Shown: piece after piece, positions 1 through 5,306 of the stretch
Layout of the letters: each line of letters starts with the position of its first letter
How positions within the stretch are numbered: the first letter of the stretch is position 1
Assembly: GCA_030043155.1 (NCBI GenBank)
Contig: JASHYE010000318.1
Coordinates: 1-5,955, forward strand
Direction: 5' to 3'
Length of the DNA stretch: 5,955 nucleotides
From: Candidatus Acidiferrales bacterium
GTDB lineage: Bacteria > Acidobacteriota > Terriglobia > Acidoferrales > UBA7541
Made by a program: the position numbers and the translations under genes
The notes under the pieces: generated by a model
Databases searched by the model: none
What the model saw: the letters and a program-made list of their open reading frames with translations, nothing else
Told to the model about the DNA's origin: nothing

Positions 1-1190
1 TGGCGCGCGCGAGGTTCGGAGGATGGACGGAAGGCACGCATTTGCGGCAACCGCGCTTTGTCGGGCTGCAAGAAGACCGAGATCCGCGCGAATGCACGCT
101 GGAAAAAGAAAAGAAAGAACCGATTGATCAGCAGGAACTGCAAACAAACCAAAAGACAAAAGAAAAAAGTCGGCGGATCGCACAGGTAAACTCAAGAGAA
201 AGGGAATCATCGCCAGGAAGCGAAAGCTCGCATTCAGATGCGATCGAGAAAGAGCTGGCAAATGCTTCGACCGAAGAGGTCTTCATCGAAGTGGATGGAC
301 GGCGTTTGCGCCTGACCAATCTGAACAAAATCTACTTTCCGGAAGATGGAATGACGAAGCGGGACCTTCTGCTCTATTACGCGCGCATGGCGCCGCTGTT
401 GCTGCCTTTTTTGAAAGGCCGGCCGCTGGTGCTGCGAAGATATCCGAACGGAATTCACGGCCAGGCGTTTTTTCAGAAGGATGCAGACAAAAATACTCCC
501 GAGTGGGTGAAGACAGTTCCGATCATCTCCGAAGGCAAATACAAGCCGATCCATTATTTCGTCGCCAATGACCGCGCGACACTGCTTTACCTGACGAATC
601 TTGGATGTATCGACCACAATCCGTGGTCAAGCAGCACAGGTTCTCTGGAACACCCCGACTACATTTTTTTCGATTTGGACCCCACGCCAAATACGGGTTT
701 CGCGGTCGTGATGAAGCTGGCGACGATTCTCCTTTCGATTCTCGACGACGTGGGACTGGAAGCCTTCTCCAAAACGTCCGGCGCGACAGGATTCCACATT
801 TTTGTTCCCGTCGAGCCCCGCTACAGTTTCGAGCAGGCGCGAGCTTTTGTGGAGGCAATTGCGTCGATTGTGGACAGAAAGCATCCGGGATTGCTGACGG
901 CGGAGCGCAGCTTGCGCAAGCGGCCGGACGGACGAATTTATTTGGACGCGCACCAAAATTCGTCCGGACAATCCCTGGCAGCCGTGTATACGGTGCGTGC
1001 GTTCCCGCATGCGCCGGTCTCGGCGCCAGTGAAGGCGAACGAAGTCAGCACACGCCTGAATCCTGAGAAATGGAATTTGAGGACGATGGCCGAGCGCATC
1101 GATTCCGTTGGAGACCTATGGGCGAATTTCTGGAAGCGGCGGCAGGAAATCGAACCGGCAGCGGAGCGGCTTGAGCATTTGGCGCGTTAG
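1..1190 (+). CDS. ligD: LigD, ATP-dependent DNA ligase/polymerase of non-homologous end joining (5' end outside window)
   Basis: This is the C-terminal 395 residues of LigD, which repairs double-strand breaks with Ku by filling in and sealing ends. The reading frame is open from position 3, so the start lies upstream of the window. The first ~35 residues (ARARFGGWTEGTHLRQPRF, then GLQEDRDPRE) match the end of the ligase OB-fold domain. A Lys/Glu/Gln-rich linker (~36-90) follows, then the primase/polymerase (POL) domain (~93-385). POL motifs visible are KIYFPEDGMTK, LRRYPNGIHGQAFFQKDA, His205 in DHNPW, the metal-binding Asp224 and Asp226 in FFDLDP (672-683), SGATGFH, and a third Asp315 in IYLDAHQN (945-947). 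The domain order LIG-POL resembles Pseudomonas LigD, not mycobacterial POL-first LigD; whether a phosphoesterase domain precedes LIG cannot be seen. The TTG at 42 is mid-gene. Ku is not in the window. No convincing terminator follows; the converging gene ends 35 nt away. Confidence 0.94.
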   Translation, partial: ARARFGGWTEGTHLRQPRFVGLQEDRDPRECTLEKEKKEPIDQQELQTNQKTKEKSRRIAQVNSRERESSPGSESSHSDAIEKELANASTEEVFIEVDGRRLRLTNLNKIYFPEDGMTKRDLLLYYARMAPLLLPFLKGRPLVLRRYPNGIHGQAFFQKDADKNTPEWVKTVPIISEGKYKPIHYFVANDRATLLYLTNLGCIDHNPWSSSTGSLEHPDYIFFDLDPTPNTGFAVVMKLATILLSILDDVGLEAFSKTSGATGFHIFVPVEPRYSFEQARAFVEAIASIVDRKHPGLLTAERSLRKRPDGRIYLDAHQNSSGQSLAAVYTVRAFPHAPVSAPVKANEVSTRLNPEKWNLRTMAERIDSVGDLWANFWKRRQEIEPAAERLEHLAR

Positions 1191-1225
1191 ATGTGCTCCG
1201 CAGCGCCGGTTCGTGTGAAAAAGCA

Positions 1226-1537
1226 CTAGAATTCCGATGTGTGAGTTTGGTGGTCCACTGGATTTGGCGGATTCGGCGTTTCAAACGAAGGACGCGTTTT
1301 CGATTGCCGACGCGATGCGGAAACGGAAGAAGTTCGGGATCTGTCGCTCGATGAAGAAGAGGAAATAGGTCTTACAGGCGCGTTCTGGTTTCGCAGTTCG
1401 CTCTCCGCCGCAAACCAGTCTTCCATGTCTCTGCCGTCCTCGCAACCGCGACGCTCGTACAACTCATAAGCACGTTGCGCGATCTGCTCCCGCGTAGGAA
1501 CTTCTTGTTTTGGTGTACTACGGTATAAATCAGACAT
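1226..1537 (-). CDS. Small DUF2934 domain protein with Ser/Arg-rich tail
   Basis: A 103-residue protein of unknown function. Residues ~14-50 (TREQIAQRAYELYERRG, then DMEDWFAAESELR) match the DUF2934 pattern, a short helical domain frequent in soil bacteria and often present in many copies in Acidobacteriota; no biochemical role is known to me. The C-terminal half is low-complexity: a run of six serines at ~59-64, then Ser/Arg-rich sequence and a Pro/Asn/Thr-rich end, probably disordered. No signal peptide or membrane segment is visible, so it is probably cytoplasmic. The ATG at 1537 is supported by a strong Shine-Dalgarno AGGGGGAG (1542-1549) 4 nt upstream. It is monocistronic as far as can be seen: the gene upstream on this strand ends 539 nt away, and it converges with ligD with 35 nt between the stops. 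Confidence 0.87.
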   Translation of the reverse strand: MSDLYRSTPKQEVPTREQIAQRAYELYERRGCEDGRDMEDWFAAESELRNQNAPVRPISSSSSSDRSRTSSVSASRRQSKTRPSFETPNPPNPVDHQTHTSEF

Positions 1538-1541
1538 TTAA

Positions 1542-1549
1542 CTCCCCCT
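1542..1549 (-). promoter_or_regulatory. Shine-Dalgarno of the DUF2934 gene
   Basis: On the minus strand AGGGGGAG is followed by TTAA and then ATG. It is purine-rich, complementary to the 16S 3' end, and at functional spacing. It fixes the start of the small gene at 1537 and supports real translation of this short reading frame. Confidence 0.7.
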
Positions 1550-1638
1550 GGGTTTAGTGTTCCTACTCAATGTATGTCCCGAAATATCCTGCGAACAATA
1601 CTGAGATTACTGTACAGGCCAACTACGCGAGGATTAGA

Positions 1639-1751
1639 GGGCTGGCAGCCGAGAGAGGCTTCCGAAGCGGGCAAACTGCAAAGGCCGCTGGGGCCTCCGT
1701 GTGCAGTCACTCCCTCAAAGGGACAGGGCCGCCAGTCCAAGGTGAATGGAC
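1639..1751. ncRNA. Candidate structured RNA of unrecognised class
   Basis: Nested complementary segments form a compact fold. GGGCTGGC (1639-1646) pairs with GCCAGTCC (1731-1738), 8 bp with one G-U. Inside lie a small GCT/AGC hairpin (1658-1668), a two-part stem-loop (ACTGCA 1675-1680 with TGCAGT 1702-1707; AGGCC 1682-1686 with GGCCT 1692-1696, loop GCTGG) and a hairpin TCCCT-CAA-AGGGA (1711-1723). The 3' strand of the outer stem can instead pair as GTCCA (1735-1739) with TGGAC (1747-1751), and its 5' part can fold locally as GGCT-GGC-AGCC (1640-1650), so there are competing structures as in switches. The strand is undecided: on the minus strand it would lie ~100 nt upstream of the DUF2934 start; on the plus strand no gene follows. 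No T-run terminator is adjacent. Such pairing can arise by chance in GC-rich DNA, so confidence is low. Confidence 0.3.
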
Positions 1752-1804
1752 CGACTCAAAAATAAAACATTCGGTGAACGCGCGCCATCGAGTAGAAACC
1801 GGAT

Positions 1805-1857
1805 ATGAATCACTGCTGATGAATCAAGGGTATCGAGCGGTTTATTCGGCTTATTCG
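1805..1857. repeat. Paired short direct repeats (ATGAATCA x2, TTATTCG x2)
   Basis: ATGAATCA occurs at 1805-1812 and 1819-1826 (14-bp period). TTATTCG occurs at 1842-1848 and 1851-1857 (9-bp period). Both lie in non-coding DNA. They are short enough to be accidental, but their proximity is notable. Confidence 0.35.
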
Positions 1858-1863
1858 AGCGAC

Positions 1864-1897
1864 AGCGGACTGGCAAGCTGTTCGAGGCTCGTCCGCT
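1864..1897. repeat. Inverted repeat AGCGGAC...GTCCGCT
   Basis: A perfect 7-bp inverted repeat, AGCGGAC at 1864-1870 and GTCCGCT at 1891-1897, is separated by 20 nt. The left arm motif AGCGGACT recurs directly at 1966-1973. There is no T-run on either side, so it is not an obvious terminator. It could be a hairpin in a transcript or a protein-binding site. Confidence 0.45.
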
Positions 1898-1985
1898 CCG
1901 CTTTCACTCCACACGGGGCCGGGACTCCGCACTACACTAGACGTAAAAAGCGATGCGCGGAAGTTAGCGGACTGCAGTTATCCCG

Positions 1986-2009
1986 TCAATGAGATTTTCA
2001 ATGGGATTT
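1986..2009. repeat. 12-bp tandem duplication
   Basis: TCAATGAGATTT (1986-1997) is followed immediately by TCAATGGGATTT (1998-2009), 11 of 12 bases identical. It lies in intergenic DNA about 70-90 bp downstream of the LolA-like gene's stop codon. A replication-slippage duplication is the simplest reading. Confidence 0.6.
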
Positions 2010-2076
2010 ATTCAGTGCGTTGGACAGGCTTACGAATTACCACAAATATTCTGAGACTGACGAGTGCTGAAATGGC

Positions 2077-2991
2077 TCAGGGGAGATTGTGATCCGCCAA
2101 CTCGCTCTTGGCGCTTCCGCTATTCTTGGCGTTCTCTTCGTCTTTGACTTTTTCCTTCTTGCCCTTTTTGCCTCCCCCTTGAGCCCAGCGCTGTTCAAGC
2201 GACTCTTTTGTGAAGAACGAATCCTGCAGTCCCGAATTGACTTTGCAACCGTCCGGGTCGTAAAAAACCTGAAACACCTTCATGCCGTTGCGGATCTCCG
2301 TTTGCCCGAAATACAGCGTCACGCCATCGATACTGTGAAAGTTGGAGTAGTAATCCACCAATTCGGTTCGCACGTGAGTCACGGGATCACGCATGGCCAC
2401 TTCCTTACGAACCGGAAGATGCGTGAGTCTCGCAATAGCGATTCGTATCTCGTGACCCTGCGGATCGTCAATCTCGACCCAATCGGCTTCTTTCAAGTCC
2501 ACGACATCGGGACCAACATAGCGAAAAATCATTCCCGGCTGGTTGAGCCGATACCGCAGGATGTAATCCAAATCGAGCTGCAACTGGCTCTGATTATCGG
2601 CAATTTGGCTTGCCGGCTCTTCGCTCACGCCTCCTCGGTCGAGCACCCAGCCCTGGTTCCCATTCGACACATAAATGATATTTCGCTTCTTGGACATCTC
2701 CTGCCGGTCTTTATCGGGAAACTTGAGATAATCCACAAAAATTTCGTAATTGCTGAGCATTCCAGAGTGGCCGAAGGTGCCCAGCCGGCCTCGGCAAGTG
2801 GAATCTTGTGCTTTCAAGTAGGCGCTACCCCCCAAAGCTTGAATCATGCCTTGGAGCAGCGCTTTGGCCTTCGCGGCGCTTTGCTCCGGCAGCAGGATTT
2901 CGCCATCCTGTGCACGGGCAGGCACGCTGCCAACCAGGAGGATTATTCCAGTGGCAGCCAAAACGCAGAGCCGACTCCGCATTAGCCGCAC
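2077..2991 (-). CDS. Secreted LolA-like protein of unknown function
   Basis: A 304-residue protein. Residues 1-27 form a Sec signal peptide: basic MRLMRSR, a hydrophobic core ~8-23, and cleavage after ARA (25-27) before QDGE. The mature part begins with a helix (AKAKALLQGMIQALGG) and continues with beta-rich sequence: FVDYLKFPDKDR, GWVLDRGGV, LDYILRYRLNQPGM, WVEIDD, LTHLPVRKE, VDYYSNFHSIDGVTLYF and FTKESLEQRWAQ. This pattern resembles acidobacterial exported proteins related to the LolA/outer-membrane-lipoprotein-sorting fold; a lipid-binding role is inference only. Residues ~275-291 are a lysine-rich tail. No lipobox Cys follows the signal peptide, so it is probably periplasmic. The start is a GTG at 2991 with GGAGGAG (2999-3005) 7 nt upstream, overlapping the dehydrogenase gene by 10 nt. 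An ATG at 2982, sharing one base with that gene's stop (TAATG), would give a protein 3 residues shorter. Confidence 0.86.
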   Translation of the reverse strand: MRLMRSRLCVLAATGIILLVGSVPARAQDGEILLPEQSAAKAKALLQGMIQALGGSAYLKAQDSTCRGRLGTFGHSGMLSNYEIFVDYLKFPDKDRQEMSKKRNIIYVSNGNQGWVLDRGGVSEEPASQIADNQSQLQLDLDYILRYRLNQPGMIFRYVGPDVVDLKEADWVEIDDPQGHEIRIAIARLTHLPVRKEVAMRDPVTHVRTELVDYYSNFHSIDGVTLYFGQTEIRNGMKVFQVFYDPDGCKVNSGLQDSFFTKESLEQRWAQGGGKKGKKEKVKDEENAKNSGSAKSELADHNLP

Positions 2992-3746
2992 AGGACCGCT
3001 CCTCCATTCACGTTCAACACTTCTCCGGTAATGAATGTGGAAAGATCGGATGCGAGGAACAGAATCGCGCCGGCAATCTCCTCCGCCGTTGCTACACGGC
3101 CGAGGGGAATGACGCTGGTTGCAAATTTCAGCCCCGCTTTCGTTTTCAAAACGGGCTGGGACATCTCCGTATCAACCCAGCCGGGAGCGACGCAGTTGAC
3201 CAGGATGTTGTGTCGCGCAAGTTCGGTCGAAAGCCCTTTCACGAAGCTGATGATAGCGCCTTTTGAGGCCGCGTAGTGGGAATGCATGGATTCGCCGCGC
3301 TGACCCGCCGTGGAGCTGATCGCGATAATACGACCTGACCTCTGCGCAATCATGCGAGCAACAGCATAATGAACTGTGGAGTAAATGCTCTTCAAATTCA
3401 CGCGGATCATCTCATCCCATTCGCGTTCGGACATTTTTTCAATCCCAATGTCCTCTACATTCCAGATGCCCGCGTTAGCAACGAGGATGTCCAAGCGGCC
3501 CAAGCGTTCGTTCGTGAATTCGACGAGCTTTTTTGCCTCTGCGTCGCGGCTCAGATCCGCTTTGAAACATTCGATTCGCGTGCCATTTTTGCGCGCCTCT
3601 TGCTGAACTTTCTCTGCAGCAACTCGATTTTTATGGTAGCTGAAAACTACGTCCGCGCCAGCTTGCGCGAACAATCGCACCGAGGCCGCGCCGATGCCCC
3701 GCGATCCTCCGGTAATCAGCGCCGATTTGCCAGCGAGGGAAATCAT
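2982..3746 (-). CDS. Short-chain dehydrogenase/reductase, FabG-like
   Basis: A 254-residue classical SDR, full length for the family, expected to carry out NAD(P)(H)-dependent oxidation or reduction of a carbonyl/hydroxyl group in the cytoplasm. The Rossmann nucleotide-binding motif is TGGSRGIG (12-19), the structural motif NAG is at 91-93, and the catalytic tetrad is Asn117, Ser145, Tyr158 and Lys162 (YAASK). The spacing of these four residues equals that of FabG. The usual PGWVDTEM segment (~188-195) and the C-terminal GEVLNVNGGA (241-250) are also intact. The substrate cannot be told from sequence; beta-ketoacyl-ACP reductase is possible, but no other fatty-acid synthesis genes are adjacent, so I give no symbol. 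The ATG at 3746 directly precedes the first beta-strand; its ribosome binding site is weak. It lies 108 nt after the amidotransferase gene, behind its own candidate promoter, and is coupled to the LolA-like gene downstream. Confidence 0.95.
   Translation of the reverse strand: MISLAGKSALITGGSRGIGAASVRLFAQAGADVVFSYHKNRVAAEKVQQEARKNGTRIECFKADLSRDAEAKKLVEFTNERLGRLDILVANAGIWNVEDIGIEKMSEREWDEMIRVNLKSIYSTVHYAVARMIAQRSGRIIAISSTAGQRGESMHSHYAASKGAIISFVKGLSTELARHNILVNCVAPGWVDTEMSQPVLKTKAGLKFATSVIPLGRVATAEEIAGAILFLASDLSTFITGEVLNVNGGAVLCG
2999..3005 (-). promoter_or_regulatory. Internal Shine-Dalgarno deciding the GTG start of the LolA-like gene
   Basis: GGAGGAG lies within the last codons of the upstream dehydrogenase gene, with a 7-nt spacer (CGGTCCT) before GTG at 2991-2989. 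The alternative ATG at 2982-2980 would be 16 nt from it, too far for usual initiation. The overlap of the two genes suggests translational coupling. Confidence 0.6.
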
Positions 3747-3813
3747 GCATATTCCAAAGAAGCTATCGCATCTGCTCCGGGCCTGAGAACATCACGACAA
3801 AAAAAGAGTTTCT

Positions 3814-3841
3814 ACTATACCAAAGACAAGCTCGGGATCAG
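3814..3841 (-). promoter_or_regulatory. Candidate extended -10 promoter of the dehydrogenase/LolA-like pair
   Basis: On the minus strand, TGG-TATAGT gives a -10 hexamer (ACTATA on the plus strand, 3814-3819; 5/6 to TATAAT) preceded directly by a TGn extension (3820-3822). The -35 is weak: CTGATC at 3836-3841 with a 16-nt spacer, 3/6. Extended -10 promoters tolerate a poor -35. The start of transcription would be near 3807, giving a leader of about 60 nt before the ATG at 3746. This site sits in the only sizeable gap between the amidotransferase and dehydrogenase genes. Confidence 0.45.
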
Positions 3842-3854
3842 CAGATCGCGGAGG

Positions 3855-4607
3855 CTATCGATTGACACTCGCTGTACGAGCCGCCACAACCAGATCATCA
3901 AATAGCGTCCGTGCAACCCGGTCTTCAACCATGCGCTCCGGATGCCATTGGACTCCGATCACCCGATGCGCATCTCCGACCCGCTCCACAGCTTCGATAA
4001 TGCCATCGCTCGAGCGGGCGGTGACGCGAAGCTCCTGCCCAAGCTCACGAATGGCCTGATGATGAGAGCTATTGACTCGTATTTCGTGCTGGCCAGCAAC
4101 TTCCGCGAGCCTGCTTCCCGGCTCAACGGACACTTCATGGAAGCGCTCGCTTTCCCCTTTTGCCGCAGCGTGCTGTATGCGCGTTTGCACCTCGCTCGGA
4201 ATATCCTGAATCAGCGAGCCGCCAAGATAAACATTCAGGATCTGAATCCCATAGCAAATTGCCAACACAGGCTTTCCCTCTTCGAAGCAATGCGCCAGCA
4301 ACACAAAGTCGGTTGCTTCGCGCGCGGGGTCCGGCTGAGCAGCGGCAGAGTGACGCGACGAACCGTATCTCGATGGATCCACATCCGCTGGGCTGCCGGG
4401 CAGCACAATCGCATCCAGGTCGCGGGCCCGCTGTCGAAGCTCGCTAGCGGGTAAATTCAGCTCAATGGGAACCGCCGCGCCGCCGGCATTTTCCACGGAT
4501 TGCACGTAGAAGTCGTATTTCCTGCGGTCTCCGTTAAGTTGTTCCTGGAGAGTGCGATAGGCGATTCCCACACGAGGCCGGCGCTCTGAATTGTCTCTTT
4601 CACGCAT
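3855..4607 (-). CDS. Class I glutamine amidotransferase / gamma-glutamyl-gamma-aminobutyrate hydrolase family (peptidase C26)
   Basis: A 250-residue cytoplasmic hydrolase of the PuuD/peptidase C26 type, which cleaves gamma-glutamyl amide bonds; the exact substrate is not determined. Visible motifs are PRVGIAYRT at the N-terminus, PGSPADVDPSRYG (70-82), the nucleophile elbow AICYGIQILNVYLGGSLIQD with Cys118, VNSSHHQAI (178-186), and GVQWHPE with His222 and Glu224 completing the triad. Length and motif order fit the family. The ATG at 4607 overlaps the end of the upstream secreted-protein gene by 8 nt (ATGCGTGA, containing that gene's TGA), suggesting translational coupling; no strong Shine-Dalgarno is visible. 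There are no putrescine-pathway genes (puuA, puuB, puuC) nearby, so a role in polyamine breakdown is not supported and puuD is not assigned. Confidence 0.93.
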   Translation of the reverse strand: MRERDNSERRPRVGIAYRTLQEQLNGDRRKYDFYVQSVENAGGAAVPIELNLPASELRQRARDLDAIVLPGSPADVDPSRYGSSRHSAAAQPDPAREATDFVLLAHCFEEGKPVLAICYGIQILNVYLGGSLIQDIPSEVQTRIQHAAAKGESERFHEVSVEPGSRLAEVAGQHEIRVNSSHHQAIRELGQELRVTARSSDGIIEAVERVGDAHRVIGVQWHPERMVEDRVARTLFDDLVVAARTASVNR

Positions 4608-5196
4608 AGAAACTCAATCGTACCATCCGCCGAAAACCGTAGCAACACACGCAGCCTCGCCGTGGTCTCTCAGAGCTGATATAGCGGACCTCCTGATTAT
4701 TGTTTGTTCCTGTGGTGTATTGGTAGATGCGAAGAAATCGATCCTGAGAATTCTGATAGGCGAGCGTCTGTGTCAATACAAGCTGATCGCCATCCCCGCT
4801 GTGCAGGCTGCCGGTCTGGACGAACAGGACAGGTTCGTAGGTATTTCCGTGAGGATAAACGATCTTGACCGTCTTGAGATAGTGTGGTTTCGAAAAAGAG
4901 TCGTTGGCATACAAGGGGGTACGCAGGGCATTCAGGAGCTGAGGATCGCAGGGTGCCGAGGCGCTCGCCCGCAAACAAAGCTGGATCTGCCCAGGCTCTT
5001 CGTCGCCGGATGCAGTATCATCCCCGTCGATAGGCGGTCCTTGGGTGGCGACGAAACGCCAAGCTTCGCGTGTCGCGAAGGGTTTCGATAGATCGATGTT
5101 CGAAATTACCGACGATGTCGTAGATTGGGCCGCAACGACGGTTGCGAACGCTAAAGCGACGACGACCGCTTGAGCCATCCAACTTTGGCTCCGCAT
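4600..5196 (-). CDS. Secreted protein of unknown function, possibly C-terminally truncated
   Basis: A 198-residue protein with a signal peptide: MRSQSW, hydrophobic core ~10-22, likely cleavage around VAAQS (21-25). The mature part has no domain I can name. Conserved-looking stretches are NIDLSKPFATREAWRFVATQ (33-52), GQIQLCLRASASAPCDPQL (Cys74 and Cys83, perhaps a disulfide), KIVYPHG, VLFVQTGSLHSGDGDQLVLT and TGTNNNQEVRYISS (162-175). From memory this resembles longer acidobacterial exported proteins that continue well beyond NNNQEVRY; here the last ~23 residues (ERPRRGCVCCYGFRRMVRL...) are basic and Cys-rich and do not look like a natural domain end. The start at 5196 is chosen because a promoter lies between it and the in-frame GTG at 5313, because GGGGTG stands 8 nt upstream, and because it opens a proper signal peptide. 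It overlaps the amidotransferase gene by 8 nt. Confidence 0.74.
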   Translation of the reverse strand: MRSQSWMAQAVVVALAFATVVAAQSTTSSVISNIDLSKPFATREAWRFVATQGPPIDGDDTASGDEEPGQIQLCLRASASAPCDPQLLNALRTPLYANDSFSKPHYLKTVKIVYPHGNTYEPVLFVQTGSLHSGDGDQLVLTQTLAYQNSQDRFLRIYQYTTGTNNNQEVRYISSERPRRGCVCCYGFRRMVRLSFYA

Positions 5197-5250
5197 TGTT
5201 TTACACCCCGTTGAAAATCGAAGCGCTGACCTGCCCCGCAAGGCTGCCAA

Positions 5251-5280
5251 ATTATTTTTCAAGATGGGGCGCGAAGTCAA
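5251..5280 (-). promoter_or_regulatory. Sigma70-type promoter of the secreted protein / amidotransferase pair
   Basis: The minus strand shows TTGACT (-35, plus-strand 5275-5280; 5/6 to TTGACA), an 18-nt spacer, and AATAAT (-10, plus-strand 5251-5256; 5/6 to TATAAT). Transcription would begin near 5244, giving a leader of about 48 nt before the ATG at 5196. It is the best promoter-like sequence in the window and lies entirely in the 110-nt gap after the hydrolase stop codon. It separates that gene from the units downstream and argues against translation starting at 5313. Confidence 0.6.
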
Positions 5281-5306
5281 ACTGAGACACCGCCAGCCTC
5301 GCTGCG

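Larger units (their letters stand above)
1541..2076. other. 536-nt gene-free region between the DUF2934 and LolA-like genes
   Basis: No reading frame here looks like protein: the longest, 1570-1992 on the plus strand, has no recognisable domain, no good ribosome binding site and overlaps strong inverted repeats. The right part (1990-2070) is visibly AT-richer than the genes. The gap must contain the DUF2934 promoter (minus strand) and the 3' end of the LolA-like transcript, but I found neither a convincing -35/-10 pair nor a hairpin/poly-U terminator. It does contain a cluster of complementary segments (1639-1751), a 7-bp inverted repeat (1864-1897), short direct repeats around 1805-1857, a 12-bp tandem duplication (1986-2009) and an 8-bp palindrome CTGTACAG at 1610-1617, 73-80 bp before the DUF2934 start codon. 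Confidence 0.6.

Noticed and set aside
42..44. TTG as the start codon of the LigD-like gene
   Set aside because: The frame is open to the left edge and encodes conserved ligase-domain sequence (FGGWTEGTH) directly upstream, so this is an internal leucine codon.
1193..1226. GTGCT...AGCAC inverted repeat as the ligD terminator
   Set aside because: Only 5 bp with a 24-nt loop and no T-run; too weak to call.
1651..1730. Glycine or c-di-GMP-I riboswitch
   Set aside because: Fragments such as CCGAAG, GGGCAAA and GCAAAGGCC recall these aptamers, but the other invariant blocks (GGAGAG plus hairpin plus CUCUCAGG; the second conserved half of c-di-GMP-I) are missing, and no gene follows on the plus strand.
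1871..1895. tRNA-like T-loop sequence (TTCGAGG)
   Set aside because: The flanking bases do not form a T-stem, and no acceptor or anticodon arm can be drawn around it.
1570..1992. 140-codon plus-strand reading frame
   Set aside because: No recognisable domain, no good ribosome binding site, and unnatural composition; it crosses the hairpin cluster and repeats. Treated as chance.
2371..2376. Second CACGTG as another parS site
   Set aside because: The flanking arms (TTCG and AGTC) do not form the GTTYC/GRAAC palindrome.
2089..2985. 298-codon plus-strand reading frame opposite the LolA-like gene
   Set aside because: It mirrors the codons of a real gene with a signal peptide and a Shine-Dalgarno on the other strand; the antisense product has no recognisable features.
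3799..3805. Seven-T run on the minus strand as the terminator of the amidotransferase gene
   Set aside because: No stable hairpin directly precedes it; only two GATC tetramers are nearby, and the run lies downstream of a promoter -10.
3369..4454. Long plus-strand reading frames opposite the dehydrogenase and amidotransferase genes
   Set aside because: The minus-strand genes have complete catalytic motifs; the plus-strand frames are antisense shadows favoured by GC-rich codon use.
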